Origin: a virus
Reading direction: 5' to 3' (one strand)
Virus record (IMG/VR): IMGVR_UViG_3300028131_000823
Span: 140,978 to 204,977 of that record
Length of the DNA stretch: 64,000 nt
The position numbers were made by a program, and so were the translations under genes. Shown here one piece after another: positions 15,997 through 24,072 of this stretch. The notes beneath the pieces were generated by a model. That model ran no database searches and was not told where the DNA came from. It was given only the letters and a program-made list of their open reading frames with translations. Every line of letters begins with the position of its first letter. Position 1 is the stretch's first letter.

Positions 15997-16782
15997 ATGC
16001 CAGAATTAGCCGAACTTAGACTTACAGCAGATTATATTAACGAAGTAGCAAAAGGAAAATCATTTAAAAATCCTAAAAAGAATCCAGTTCATAAATGGGA
16101 TAAATTTATAATACCAAGAGAAGATTATGGTATAACTGCACAGAGTCGAGGTAAAGAACTAATTTTGTATATGAATCAGTACCCTATCAGAATGTCTATG
16201 GGCATGTCTGGTCACTTTAGATTAACTGAAACAGGAAAAGAACATAAACACAGTCATTTAATATTTGAGGCCCATGATGGCACGTCTCTGTCATTCGTAG
16301 ATGTAAGGAGATTTGGTAAATGGTGGCCAAATAGTTATTGGTCAGAAGATAGAGGGCCAGATCCAACTACTGAGTTTAGTCAATTTTGTGATAATCTCAG
16401 AGATAATTTAGGAAGGCCTGCTTTTAATAAGCCAATTTGTGAAGTTTTAATGAATCAAAAATATTTTAATGGTATTGGTAATTATTTAAGAGCTGAAATT
16501 ATTTATAGAATTCCAAACTTAAATCCATTCTTAATAGCAAGGCAGGCGTTATCACTATATTTTAATGAAATAACAGAACTTTGTAATAAAATACCATTAG
16601 AGGCATATCAAAGAGGAGGTGGAGCAATTAAAGATTGGGAAAATCCATTTGGTGCAAAGGTAGATATTGGTCCTTTTATGAAATGTTATGGCAATCCTGA
16701 AATGGCTAGAGAAAAAGACAAAAATAGTAGGATGATATGGTACCATCCTAAATTTAAGTTAGATGCAGAAAGAGTGGCATAA
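15997..16782 (+). CDS. Fpg/Nei-family DNA glycosylase
   Basis: 261 residues. The protein begins MPELAELR, so the catalytic Pro2 and Glu3 are present after Met removal. The helix-two-turn-helix reads LMNQKYFNGIGNYLRAEI. The C-terminal part has one Cys (MKCYGNPE) rather than the CxxC...CxxC zinc finger; the tip KDKNSRMIWYHPKF resembles the zincless finger of NEIL1-type enzymes. It would excise oxidised bases and cut the abasic site by beta elimination. Overlaps the next gene by 20 nt. Confidence 0.85.
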   Translation: MPELAELRLTADYINEVAKGKSFKNPKKNPVHKWDKFIIPREDYGITAQSRGKELILYMNQYPIRMSMGMSGHFRLTETGKEHKHSHLIFEAHDGTSLSFVDVRRFGKWWPNSYWSEDRGPDPTTEFSQFCDNLRDNLGRPAFNKPICEVLMNQKYFNGIGNYLRAEIIYRIPNLNPFLIARQALSLYFNEITELCNKIPLEAYQRGGGAIKDWENPFGAKVDIGPFMKCYGNPEMAREKDKNSRMIWYHPKFKLDAERVA

Positions 16783-17161
16783 AAATACTTCATTAAGGTG
16801 GAAAAGAAGAAAAGACATTGAGAGTTTAGTTTTTGATGTCGCCAATTGGTGCATGAATAATTTATCGTCTAATGAAAAATTACCAAAGGTCTGGATAGAT
16901 TGGAAAAGACAAAAGAGATGTTATGGAGAATATGATTATACCGATAATGAAATTATAGTCTATCCGTTAATCCATGAAAAGGTAGAAGATATTATTGATA
17001 CAACTATTCACGAATGGATTCATTTTTTACAAGACACTGAAGAAATTATAGATAGTATTAAAAGATATAAGTATTTTAAGTCAGCAAATCCTAAAGAATT
17101 AGAAGCAGTAGAATTAGCTAAAAAATATACAAAAAGATATTTAAAAGAAAATAAACAATAA
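16763..17161 (+). CDS. Putative HExxH zinc metallopeptidase
   Basis: 132 residues. TIHEWIHFLQD (near residue 92) has the HExxH zinc-binding motif, and ANPKELEAVELAKKY about 25 residues later offers a third Glu ligand. The same arrangement (HExxHxIQD ... ELEAxE) occurs in 35461-35871, so the two are paralogues. Small phage HExxH proteins are poorly known; the target is unknown. Confidence 0.6.
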   Translation: MQKEWHKNTSLRWKRRKDIESLVFDVANWCMNNLSSNEKLPKVWIDWKRQKRCYGEYDYTDNEIIVYPLIHEKVEDIIDTTIHEWIHFLQDTEEIIDSIKRYKYFKSANPKELEAVELAKKYTKRYLKENKQ

Positions 17162-17192
17162 TTATTAGAGTTATATAATAATCAATAAATTT

Positions 17193-17264
17193 GCTCCGTT
17201 CGTCTAACGGTTAGGACATATGGTTTTCATCCATAAAATAGGAGTTCGATTCTCCTACGGAGTA
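17193..17264 (+). tRNA. tRNA-Glu (anticodon UUC)
   Basis: Acceptor GCTCCGT/ACGGAGT; anticodon stem TATGG/CCATA with loop TTTTCAT giving TTC; T arm with GTTCGAT; discriminator A; no encoded CCA. First of a tight four-tRNA cluster. Confidence 0.93.
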
Positions 17265-17283
17265 CAAAGTTCTTTTTGTAAGA

Positions 17284-17293
17284 GATATATAAG
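17284..17293 (+). promoter_or_regulatory. Late-type promoter box (GATATATAAG)
   Basis: Between tRNA-Glu and tRNA-Gln, so it could separately drive the Gln-Gly-Asp tRNAs. Confidence 0.3.
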
Positions 17294-17304
17294 TTAGAAA
17301 GTTA

Positions 17305-17377
17305 TTACCAGATAGTATAATGGTAGTACGGCTGGTTTTGGTCCAGTCAGTCGGGGTTCGAATCCCTGTCTGGTAAC
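17305..17377 (+). tRNA. tRNA-Gln (anticodon UUG)
   Basis: Acceptor TTACCAG/CTGGTAA; anticodon stem GCTGG/CCAGT with one G-U pair, loop TTTTGGT giving TTG; T arm GGGG-TTCGAAT-CCCT. Reads CAA. It pairs functionally with the phage GlnRS at 11137-12669. Confidence 0.92.
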
Positions 17378-17387
17378 TTTTTTATAA

Positions 17388-17460
17388 GCGAAAGTAGCTC
17401 AGTTGGTAGAGCATCTGTTTACCAAGCAGAGGGTCGAGAGTTCGAATCTCTTCTTTCGCT
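17388..17460 (+). tRNA. tRNA-Gly (anticodon ACC)
   Basis: Acceptor GCGAAAG/CTTTCGC; D arm GCTC/GAGC; anticodon stem TCTGT/GCAGA with loop TTACCAA giving ACC; T arm GAGAG-TTCGAAT-CTCTT; discriminator U73, as in bacterial tRNA-Gly. The body is Gly-like. An A at position 34 is very unusual for bacterial tRNA-Gly, which normally has GCC or UCC. Confidence 0.9.
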
Positions 17461-17465
17461 CAAAC

Positions 17466-17539
17466 GGTCTGGTAGTTCAGTTGGTTAGAATATCTGCCTG
17501 TCACGCAGAGGGTCGCGAATTCGAATCTCGTCTAGACCG
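17466..17539 (+). tRNA. tRNA-Asp (anticodon GUC)
   Basis: Acceptor GGTCTGG/CTAGACC (one G-U pair); anticodon stem TCTGC/GCAGA with loop CTGTCAC giving GTC; discriminator G73, as expected for Asp. Last of the cluster; no encoded CCA. Confidence 0.93.
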
Positions 17540-17557
17540 CAAAATTATAATATAAAA

Positions 17558-18343
17558 ATGGAAAACATAGTAGTCGCAATTCTAGCTAAAGATAAAGGAT
17601 ATTGTCTAGATTTTTATTTAAAATGTATATTAAATCAAACACTTGATAAAAAAAGAATACATCTTTATATTAAAACAAATGATAATAAAGATAATACTCA
17701 AGAAATATTAGAAAACTTTATTAAAAAACATAGTCAAAAATATGCATCAGTTTATTATAACTCAGAATCTATTTCTGAAAAATTAAAACAATTTAATGAA
17801 CATCAATGGAATGCAGAAAGATTTAAAATTTTATCTAAAATAAGACAAGAATCTATTAATTTTGCAATTGAAAAAAACGCACATTATTTTATAGCAGATT
17901 GTGATAATTTTATAGTTAATGACGCTATTGAATATCTTTATAATTTTAAAAATTTAGGGGTTGTAGGTCCAATGTTAAAACTTACTAAAAACGATTTTTA
18001 TTCAAACTACCATAATGTTGTTAATGAATCAGGATATTTTAAAAAAAATGATGAGTATTTTCAAATATGGAGAAAGGATATTAAAGGAGCTATTCAAGTA
18101 GACGTGTTACACTGTACATATTTTATAAATAATAATTTATTAAAGCATATAACATATGATGATAATAGTAATAGATATGAATATGCAATATTTAGTGATA
18201 ATTTAAGAAAAAGAAAAACACCTCAATATTTAATTAATTCTAGATTTTTTGGTTTTTTATTTTTAAACGATCAGATAAAAGTTAGCTTTAATGAGTTTAT
18301 TACAAAAAATTGGGAAAGTGAATATAATGAAATGTGTAAATAA
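17558..18343 (+). CDS. GT-A glycosyltransferase
   Basis: 261 residues. The start IVVAILAKDKGYCLDFYLKC and the DxD-like FIADCDNFI (near residue 111) are typical of GT-A enzymes that bind a metal-nucleotide-sugar. YLYNFKNLGVVGPML then follows, as in GT2/GT62-like proteins. Donor and acceptor unknown. Overlaps the next glycosyltransferase. AT-rich with long A runs, like other transferase genes here. Confidence 0.7.
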   Translation: MENIVVAILAKDKGYCLDFYLKCILNQTLDKKRIHLYIKTNDNKDNTQEILENFIKKHSQKYASVYYNSESISEKLKQFNEHQWNAERFKILSKIRQESINFAIEKNAHYFIADCDNFIVNDAIEYLYNFKNLGVVGPMLKLTKNDFYSNYHNVVNESGYFKKNDEYFQIWRKDIKGAIQVDVLHCTYFINNNLLKHITYDDNSNRYEYAIFSDNLRKRKTPQYLINSRFFGFLFLNDQIKVSFNEFITKNWESEYNEMCK

Positions 18344-19220
18344 ACATAAGATATTATTATGCCTACTTACAAATCATAGGATTGACAGGTTAAGAAGACT
18401 AATAAAATCAGTTTTAGAATTAGAACCTTCAAAGCTTGTAGAAATAGAACCAGTTATTGTTGTAAATACACTAAATGATAGTTTTTATGAAGAAGTTTTA
18501 AATACTAATTTTCCTTTTAAAATTATTAGAACAGAAAGTAATGGAAAACCAGGTAAAGGTAAAAATTCATGTAGAGATCTATTCTTAAAAAGCGATTCAG
18601 ATTTTCTTTGTCAAATAGACGGAGATGATTGGTTATATCCAACTTTTACAAAATCAATGGCTCAACATATTGAACATTATCCAAATTTAGACGTGCTAGG
18701 ACAGTTTACTCTTGATGTAGTAGCTAAAACAAAAAGAGGAGGGCATCATTTTACAGTAGGTGATCAAAATCAGTATTGGGGATGTGTATGGGGAGTTTCA
18801 TTATTTGAAAGGAAAAAACATGGACCAGGTAAAGGGCATTGGGTAGATCATGGCCATCCTAGTAACTTTGATAGAATAATGTTACAAAGTAAATTAAGCG
18901 CCACGGAAAGAATGGATGAAGATTTACCAAACGGAGAAGATCATTTATACTCCATTCAATTGCTTAAATTACATCAAGAAAGAAAAATAAGATATTTTGT
19001 AACTCCTTCAAGTGATTTTTACATTAGTGAAGCAACCTTAGACGATAACATACAATCAAATTATCCTTTTAAAGAACATGTTGAAACTATGAAAAAAAAT
19101 ATGTTAAAATATGTAAATATACATAGATCTAGTCAATTAGAACTTCCAATAATTTGGAACAATTTATTACTTAGTCAAAAACAAAAGGAGGAATATATTA
19201 AGAAAACGTTTAATTGTTAA
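18327..19220 (+). CDS. Family 2-like glycosyltransferase
   Basis: 297 residues from ATG 18327 (an upstream in-frame ATG at 18291 lies inside the previous gene). KILLCLLTNHRIDRLRRLI, GKGKNSCRDLFL, and the metal-binding QIDGDDWLYP are GT2 features. NGEDHLYSIQLL may be the catalytic-base region. It probably adds a sugar to a virion or host surface acceptor. Coupled to the upstream GT-A gene by a 17-nt overlap. Confidence 0.75.
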   Translation: MKCVNKHKILLCLLTNHRIDRLRRLIKSVLELEPSKLVEIEPVIVVNTLNDSFYEEVLNTNFPFKIIRTESNGKPGKGKNSCRDLFLKSDSDFLCQIDGDDWLYPTFTKSMAQHIEHYPNLDVLGQFTLDVVAKTKRGGHHFTVGDQNQYWGCVWGVSLFERKKHGPGKGHWVDHGHPSNFDRIMLQSKLSATERMDEDLPNGEDHLYSIQLLKLHQERKIRYFVTPSSDFYISEATLDDNIQSNYPFKEHVETMKKNMLKYVNIHRSSQLELPIIWNNLLLSQKQKEEYIKKTFNC

Positions 19221-19244
19221 ATATATAAAATAAAAATAATTAAA

Positions 19245-19610
19245 ATGAAAAAATCATTAGAAGAAATTTTATTAAAGCCTTATAGTAAATGGGCTATGAA
19301 AATTAGAAGAGTTATTATTAACTTATATAGACCGGTTTTACATGATCGTTCTAATTCAATATTTAATCAACACCTATTAGCCTATCTTATGTTTGGGCTT
19401 TTTGGCTGTAGTGGAATTTTATTAGCACTGGGATTTGATCAACCAGAATTTGGTTATCCTTTCCTATCAGGTTGGGTATTGGTTTTTATTACTCAAATTT
19501 ATTTAAGATTCTTTCCGCAAACATGGGCTGAAATGTATGATTATGAAAAAGCTGCATTTAGACAATTACATAGACTGCGTAAGAATTGGAGTCCTAAGTT
19601 AAAAAAGTGA
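19245..19610 (+). CDS. Membrane protein, two spans
   Basis: 121 residues. Basic N-terminus, then hydrophobic segments LLAYLMFGLFGCSGILLALG and FLSGWVLVFITQIYLRFF, and a basic/aromatic C-terminus (FRQLHRLRKNWSPKLKK). Overlaps the next gene start by 4 nt. Function unknown; holin-like size but no other support. Confidence 0.5.
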   Translation: MKKSLEEILLKPYSKWAMKIRRVIINLYRPVLHDRSNSIFNQHLLAYLMFGLFGCSGILLALGFDQPEFGYPFLSGWVLVFITQIYLRFFPQTWAEMYDYEKAAFRQLHRLRKNWSPKLKK

Positions 19611-19810
19611 GACTATTTGTTTTTCTATTTATTTTTACTTTAAGTTGCACTCCATATAAAAGAGTAAAGCAGCTTAATATGAAAAATCCAAAGGCCAATA
19701 GAATTGCTAAAAAGCTTAAATACACTCAACCTCATAAAAGTTATAGTGATAAAAGTACATGGAGAAGAACGTTTAGGGTAGCCGGTCATGGTTACCACAG
19801 AACATATTAA
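19607..19810 (+). CDS. Small predicted lipoprotein
   Basis: 67 residues, GTG start. MRLFVFLFIFTLSCTPYKR is a lipoprotein signal with lipobox Cys14. The mature part is short and basic. The small size and paired position with a membrane protein recall spanin-type lysis pairs, but the sequence gives no proof. Confidence 0.5.
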   Translation: MRLFVFLFIFTLSCTPYKRVKQLNMKNPKANRIAKKLKYTQPHKSYSDKSTWRRTFRVAGHGYHRTY

Positions 19811-20385
19811 CGTTCTGAATTAAAAAAGAATGTTTGAAATAATCTACCATTCTCTTTATTACTTCCAAAATAGTCTAATGAACTATGGAACATATTTCCT
19901 CTATATAAAATAAGTCTATTAAATTTATTTCCAATCATTGTAGTCATTTCCCATTTAGTCATATCTTGAGAATCGCGACTTACTATTTTTTGTAATTCTT
20001 TATCTTTTTTTGGCCACCATTCTAGACCAGTTTCTTTATGTCTAAATAAACCAGTACCCGCAGTAATAGGTGCATCTGGCGTTAAATAACAAACAGCTGC
20101 CCATGATGTATTTCCATCTGAATGGATCCAGCTTCTATTTTTAGAAGTAGTATATTGGAAGGCACCATTATAAGGCGTTCTTTCTTTCCATTTTAATATT
20201 TTACCATGAAATGGTTCAATATATTTTTGAATTATATTTTTAGGTCCATCCCAATGTGCAAAACTTTTAGTTCTACCGCCTGGAAAATTACCAGTTACTC
20301 CAAATTCTTGATTTAGTGCAAATTTTCTAATACCCTCAGGATCAATATAAAAATCCTCTATAATATAAGCGCCTGTATACATCAT
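19807..20385 (-). CDS. 2-oxoglutarate/Fe(II) oxygenase-like protein (DUF6445-type)
   Basis: 192 residues. WIHSDGN gives the HxD iron ligands, FHSSLDYFG the distal His, and GRLFQTFFF the Arg that would bind 2-oxoglutarate. YLTPDAPITAGTGLFRHK matches the DUF6445 pattern. Family members hydroxylate unknown targets. It is the only minus-strand gene between 1 and 38 kb and overlaps the convergent lipoprotein gene by 4 nt, so it may be a later insertion or separately timed. Confidence 0.7.
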   Translation of the reverse strand: MMYTGAYIIEDFYIDPEGIRKFALNQEFGVTGNFPGGRTKSFAHWDGPKNIIQKYIEPFHGKILKWKERTPYNGAFQYTTSKNRSWIHSDGNTSWAAVCYLTPDAPITAGTGLFRHKETGLEWWPKKDKELQKIVSRDSQDMTKWEMTTMIGNKFNRLILYRGNMFHSSLDYFGSNKENGRLFQTFFFNSER

Positions 20386-20470
20386 CTTTTATTAATTTTT
20401 TTTGTTATAATATATATCAGTAGATATAGAATTGTTTATAAACTTTTTTAGTTTTTTACATATAATATAC

Positions 20471-20605
20471 ATGAAAGACAGAAAAGGCTTACAACATATC
20501 AGCGTGACTATAAAAGAAATTTATGATGCAATGAGGCCTAATGTCTATAAAAATAAAAAAAAGTATACTAGAAAAACCAAACATAAAGGAAATGAAAAAG
20601 ATTAA
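20471..20605 (+). CDS. Small basic protein, 44 aa
   Basis: ATG 20471 to TAA 20605. Lys/Arg-rich with TIKEIYDAMRPNVYKNKKK. A TATAATATA box lies upstream. Overlaps the next small gene by 14 nt. Not recognised. Confidence 0.4.
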   Translation: MKDRKGLQHISVTIKEIYDAMRPNVYKNKKKYTRKTKHKGNEKD

Positions 20606-20723
20606 GAATTTTTTTATAGGAATATTAGGCATATTAATTGCAATTATAATGTTTCCAATAGCATTTCCAATAGTAGTTTATAAATCAATTATTAATTCAA
20701 AAAGAACAAAGAATGGCAAATAA
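20592..20723 (+). CDS. Small membrane protein, 43 aa
   Basis: Starting at ATG 20592 it reads MKKIKNFFIGILGILIAI with one long hydrophobic helix (to about residue 30) and a basic tail. An in-frame ATG at 20541 gives a longer version that overlaps the previous gene. Function unknown. Confidence 0.45.
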   Translation: MKKIKNFFIGILGILIAIIMFPIAFPIVVYKSIINSKRTKNGK

Positions 20724-20928
20724 CAATGCATCAAAAAAAATAAATTGTAAATATTGTAGCACCCCAGTCAATGTAGGTAAAGATACTGTATCAGTGACAT
20801 GTTGGAGATGTACTGCGAAACTAGCAGGTGGACATGAGTGGACAGATAAGATATTCTTAGATGAGATTGAGGAAATTGCAAAGTCAAGTTTATTTAATGA
20901 AAACATAGAATCTAAAAATGAAATTTAA
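20713..20928 (+). CDS. Small zinc-ribbon protein
   Basis: 71 residues. CKYC and CWRC about 15 residues apart (residues 12-33) form a zinc ribbon, followed by GGHEW and an acidic helix. Similar minimal zinc ribbons occur widely in phages. Overlaps the next gene by 11 nt. Confidence 0.55.
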   Translation: MANNNASKKINCKYCSTPVNVGKDTVSVTCWRCTAKLAGGHEWTDKIFLDEIEEIAKSSLFNENIESKNEI

Positions 20929-22774
20929 TATAATAACCCCATGCAATATTACTAAAAATTTATTAGTAATTAAGGAAAATATTTTTAAAAAAGAAGTAAA
21001 CGTTGATTGGCATATTCTATTTAATACGTCTAATTTAAAAGACATAGATGCTGAGCTTTTAAATAAGTTACAATCTAAAAATACTTTTTTTTATTTTATG
21101 AAATCAATAGATCAGGTTGAATGGAATAAAATAGTAAATAAAATAGAAGAAGGTTGGATATATTTTTTAAGAGATGAGAATATAATAGGTGATAATTTTT
21201 ATGACGTTTTAGAAAAAAGACAATTAAAAAACCCAAATACTCATTTACTTATATTTAATCAATTTTTAGATAAAAAGGATTTTAGTAAACAAGAATATAG
21301 ATTTGCTAAACCTGAAAATACAAAATTTGGAAAAGTAGATTTAAGTCAAGTTTTATTTCATAACAAAGTTTTTAAAAATTATAAATTTGGAAAAGATAAT
21401 TCACAAGGTGGAATATTAATAGAAAAATACTATAAAGAAAATCAAACAAACGTAAATTGGATAAACGAAAACATTGCTAATTTAAAATTCTTAAAAAAAC
21501 CAAGTAGTGCTAAGCTTCCTAAAATAATATATGTTGGAAAAGATACTCCTGAATTGACTTCGGACTGGAAATCTAAAGGAGGAGGAAATAAGTTAGAAAA
21601 AAAATACCTAAAGGACACTGACAATATTAATAAAGAAATTATAGAATTTAAACCTGATCTTATTATAACTGAATTAGAAAATTTAGAAAAATTTAAATAT
21701 GATAATTTACTTAAACTTCCTTATGAATTTAAGAAAAAACTTGCAATAAGAGATAAAAAACACCCTAAATTTGGAAAACAGCCAATTGGCTGGATAGCAT
21801 ACAACAATGCTATGAATAGAATGATGTCAAAAAATAATTTAGAAGATCCTAAAACGATATCGTTTACTACTCCAATTTATAACACTGGTAAAAAACTTTA
21901 TAAAACATATGAAACTTTAAAAAATCAAACATACAAAAATTGGGAATGGGTTTTAGTAAACGATTCAACTGATGAAGGACATACTTTAAAAATAGCAGAA
22001 CAACTTGCTAAACTAGATCCAAGAGTAAAGGTTTATGATTTTCGCGAAAAAAGTGGAGGCTGTATTGGAGAAGTTAAATGGAGAGCATGTACTATGGCAA
22101 AGGGCTATCTATTAGCAGAATTAGACCATGATGATATATTAACAGAAAACTGTGCAATGGACTTACATAAGGCTGCACTAAAACATCCTGAATGTGGTTT
22201 TTTTTATACAGATTGGGCTGAGATGACTGAAAATGGATATTCTCAAAAATATGGTAAAAAATTCGGAGATTGGGCTATGGGCTATGGTGATTATAAACAA
22301 GAAAAATGGAATAACACTACATTAAATGTTGCTCAACAAACGGGCGTCAACCCTAAAACAATAAGACACATTGTGGGCGTTGCTAATCACATTAGAGCAT
22401 GGAGAAGGTCTACCTATTTTGAAATTGGAGGGCATAATAGAAATTTAACAGTTGCAGATGACTATGAATTAATAGTTAGATCATTTTTAAAAACTAAATT
22501 TTGTAGAATTCCAAAATTAGGTTATATTCAAATAATATACAATAATGAGTTAGAAAGAAATACACATGATATTTCTAGAGGCGATATTCAAAGAAGAGTA
22601 TCTTCAATTGTATCATTTTATAATGAAGACATTAAACTTAGGTTTAATGAATTAGGTTTTGAAGATTGGGTATATGATCATATCAAAGATGGTAAAATTA
22701 GAGCCAGTCAAGTACCTTCAAGATATGGTAAAGAAGAATGTGATGTTGCTATAATATATGAAGAAGAAGCCTGA
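20918..22774 (+). CDS. Large family 2 glycosyltransferase
   Basis: 618 residues. The N-terminal ~310 residues are not recognised (FNIITPCNITKNLL..., Lys/Asn-rich). The C-terminal half is GT2: SFTTPIYNTGKKLYKTYETL, WEWVLVNDSTDEG, and the metal-binding AELDHDDILTE. VADDYELIVRSFL follows as the likely catalytic region. Two-domain architecture suggests an N-terminal recognition or second transferase domain. Probable sugar transfer to a virion or host glycan. Confidence 0.8.
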   Translation: MKFNIITPCNITKNLLVIKENIFKKEVNVDWHILFNTSNLKDIDAELLNKLQSKNTFFYFMKSIDQVEWNKIVNKIEEGWIYFLRDENIIGDNFYDVLEKRQLKNPNTHLLIFNQFLDKKDFSKQEYRFAKPENTKFGKVDLSQVLFHNKVFKNYKFGKDNSQGGILIEKYYKENQTNVNWINENIANLKFLKKPSSAKLPKIIYVGKDTPELTSDWKSKGGGNKLEKKYLKDTDNINKEIIEFKPDLIITELENLEKFKYDNLLKLPYEFKKKLAIRDKKHPKFGKQPIGWIAYNNAMNRMMSKNNLEDPKTISFTTPIYNTGKKLYKTYETLKNQTYKNWEWVLVNDSTDEGHTLKIAEQLAKLDPRVKVYDFREKSGGCIGEVKWRACTMAKGYLLAELDHDDILTENCAMDLHKAALKHPECGFFYTDWAEMTENGYSQKYGKKFGDWAMGYGDYKQEKWNNTTLNVAQQTGVNPKTIRHIVGVANHIRAWRRSTYFEIGGHNRNLTVADDYELIVRSFLKTKFCRIPKLGYIQIIYNNELERNTHDISRGDIQRRVSSIVSFYNEDIKLRFNELGFEDWVYDHIKDGKIRASQVPSRYGKEECDVAIIYEEEA

Positions 22775-23153
22775 CCACATAGTCTATAACGAAGAAACAG
22801 GTGAATATGACGCCAAGAAAAAGGCATATCCAACTTCGCTTAGTGCACCTGCATTTAAACCAGTAATTCACGATAATTCAAATTCAATTAAGGCGTCTAA
22901 ATACTTTAAATCAAAGATGGACGAAATTAAGGCAGAGTATGATAATTTAATGAATGAGTATGAATGGACTACATTGGTATATAATGCAGAATGTAACTTT
23001 GAACCTATTATGGGTGAAGTATATCATCTATATGAGAGAGACGATATTTATTTTCTAAGTTTAATTGAACCAGATTTATGGAAACAAAAACATTATGGTA
23101 GTTTTAGACTTAGTACAGATGGAAAGTGGGAAAAGATTGAAACAAAGGAATAA
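22758..23153 (+). CDS. Conserved-looking hypothetical protein
   Basis: 131 residues. Helical middle (KSKMDEIKAEYDNLMNEY) then a beta-rich end (PIMGEVYHLYERDDIYFLS). This end resembles the DUF2452-like/short YHLYE proteins seen in many phages, but I cannot name it firmly. Overlaps the upstream gene by 17 nt. Confidence 0.5.
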   Translation: MKKKPDHIVYNEETGEYDAKKKAYPTSLSAPAFKPVIHDNSNSIKASKYFKSKMDEIKAEYDNLMNEYEWTTLVYNAECNFEPIMGEVYHLYERDDIYFLSLIEPDLWKQKHYGSFRLSTDGKWEKIETKE

Positions 23154-23170
23154 ACTTTCATATAATTAAT

Positions 23171-23380
23171 ATGAAACAAGATAAAATAGAATTAAAGCCA
23201 AAGAAAAGAACCTTAAATGAATTAAGACAAACTAAGGATACGGCATATAAAGCTCCTTATAAATTAGATGACGATGGAGGTTATTTATTAACATTTTCTA
23301 GAAAAGGTTTAAAAAAACTTTTAGAAGACTTTAATTCAAGTAATGAGACGGTTGAACAATTTGTTAATTCAATTATATAA
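23171..23380 (+). CDS. Small hypothetical protein
   Basis: 69 residues, Lys-rich start then LTFSRKGLKKLLEDFN. A TTCATATAAT box lies 10 bp upstream. Its stop touches the next start. Not recognised. Confidence 0.45.
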   Translation: MKQDKIELKPKKRTLNELRQTKDTAYKAPYKLDDDGGYLLTFSRKGLKKLLEDFNSSNETVEQFVNSII

Positions 23381-23709
23381 TGGACATATTTGATGATTAT
23401 CCTGATTTTAAAGATGAAGATTTTATTTATGACTGGTGCGCATCTATGGATGTTATGTACAATATAGTTACCAGTGGTAAAACATTTGAAGAATACTTGT
23501 TAGAACATACTGCAATTTATACTTCAAACAACACTTCAAACATTGAAGTTAATTACGCTAGTGAAAATCAAGATTTTATAGTTTATCCATTTGATCCAAC
23601 CGATATTCAAAAAGAAAACTTAGAAGAATTATTAGAACATTTTGAAGAACAAGAAGAATATGAGAAATGTGCAAAGATTAAAAAAGTAATAGATGGGTAT
23701 AATAAATAG
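23380..23709 (+). CDS. Small protein with C-terminal UVR-like motif
   Basis: 109 residues. The C-terminal helix pair ENLEELLEHFEEQEEYEKCA followed by KIKKVID matches the UVR motif of UvrB/UvrC-type and Clp-associated McsA proteins (protein-protein contact). The N-terminal part is acidic and aromatic. Two other small proteins (53532-53837, 61225-61539) have comparable ends. Confidence 0.5.
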   Translation: MDIFDDYPDFKDEDFIYDWCASMDVMYNIVTSGKTFEEYLLEHTAIYTSNNTSNIEVNYASENQDFIVYPFDPTDIQKENLEELLEHFEEQEEYEKCAKIKKVIDGYNK

Positions 23710-24046
23710 TATTTTAGAAAAAATAAGTTGGAAAACCCATAAGTGGAATCTTAGTTTTGACTTACTACAAATTGATTTACACAATAATCAAGAATCTTGG
23801 GGATTTAAACTATTTAATTTTAGTGTAAATTATTATGATTATTCTTTATTGGCCTTTTTCTTTAGATTGCCAAATAAAACAACGGTTAAAAGATTCGCAA
23901 TAGATCATTGGGATTTTTTATATCTATATAGACCTTTATATAGAGTATATGATAGACTAAATGATAGAGAATTATGGAATCCAGTTAGCTTTACAATAAT
24001 TGACACGATTAAATTAAAAATATTAGATAAATTATTTAACAGATAA
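23693..24046 (+). CDS. Hypothetical protein rich in Trp/Phe
   Basis: 117 residues, with many aromatic residues (WKTHKWNLSFDLL, WGFKLFNFSVNYYDYSLLAFFF) but no clear membrane span. It lies between the UVR-like gene (17-nt overlap) and two sulfotransferase genes. Not recognised. Confidence 0.45.
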   Translation: MGIINSILEKISWKTHKWNLSFDLLQIDLHNNQESWGFKLFNFSVNYYDYSLLAFFFRLPNKTTVKRFAIDHWDFLYLYRPLYRVYDRLNDRELWNPVSFTIIDTIKLKILDKLFNR

Positions 24047-24072
24047 ATAATAATAAATTCATTAAATAATAC

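Noticed and set aside
12814-17539. A tRNA-linked prophage attachment site
   Set aside because: No integrase gene and no repeated tRNA 3' end was seen; the tRNAs are complete and part of a phage gene cluster.
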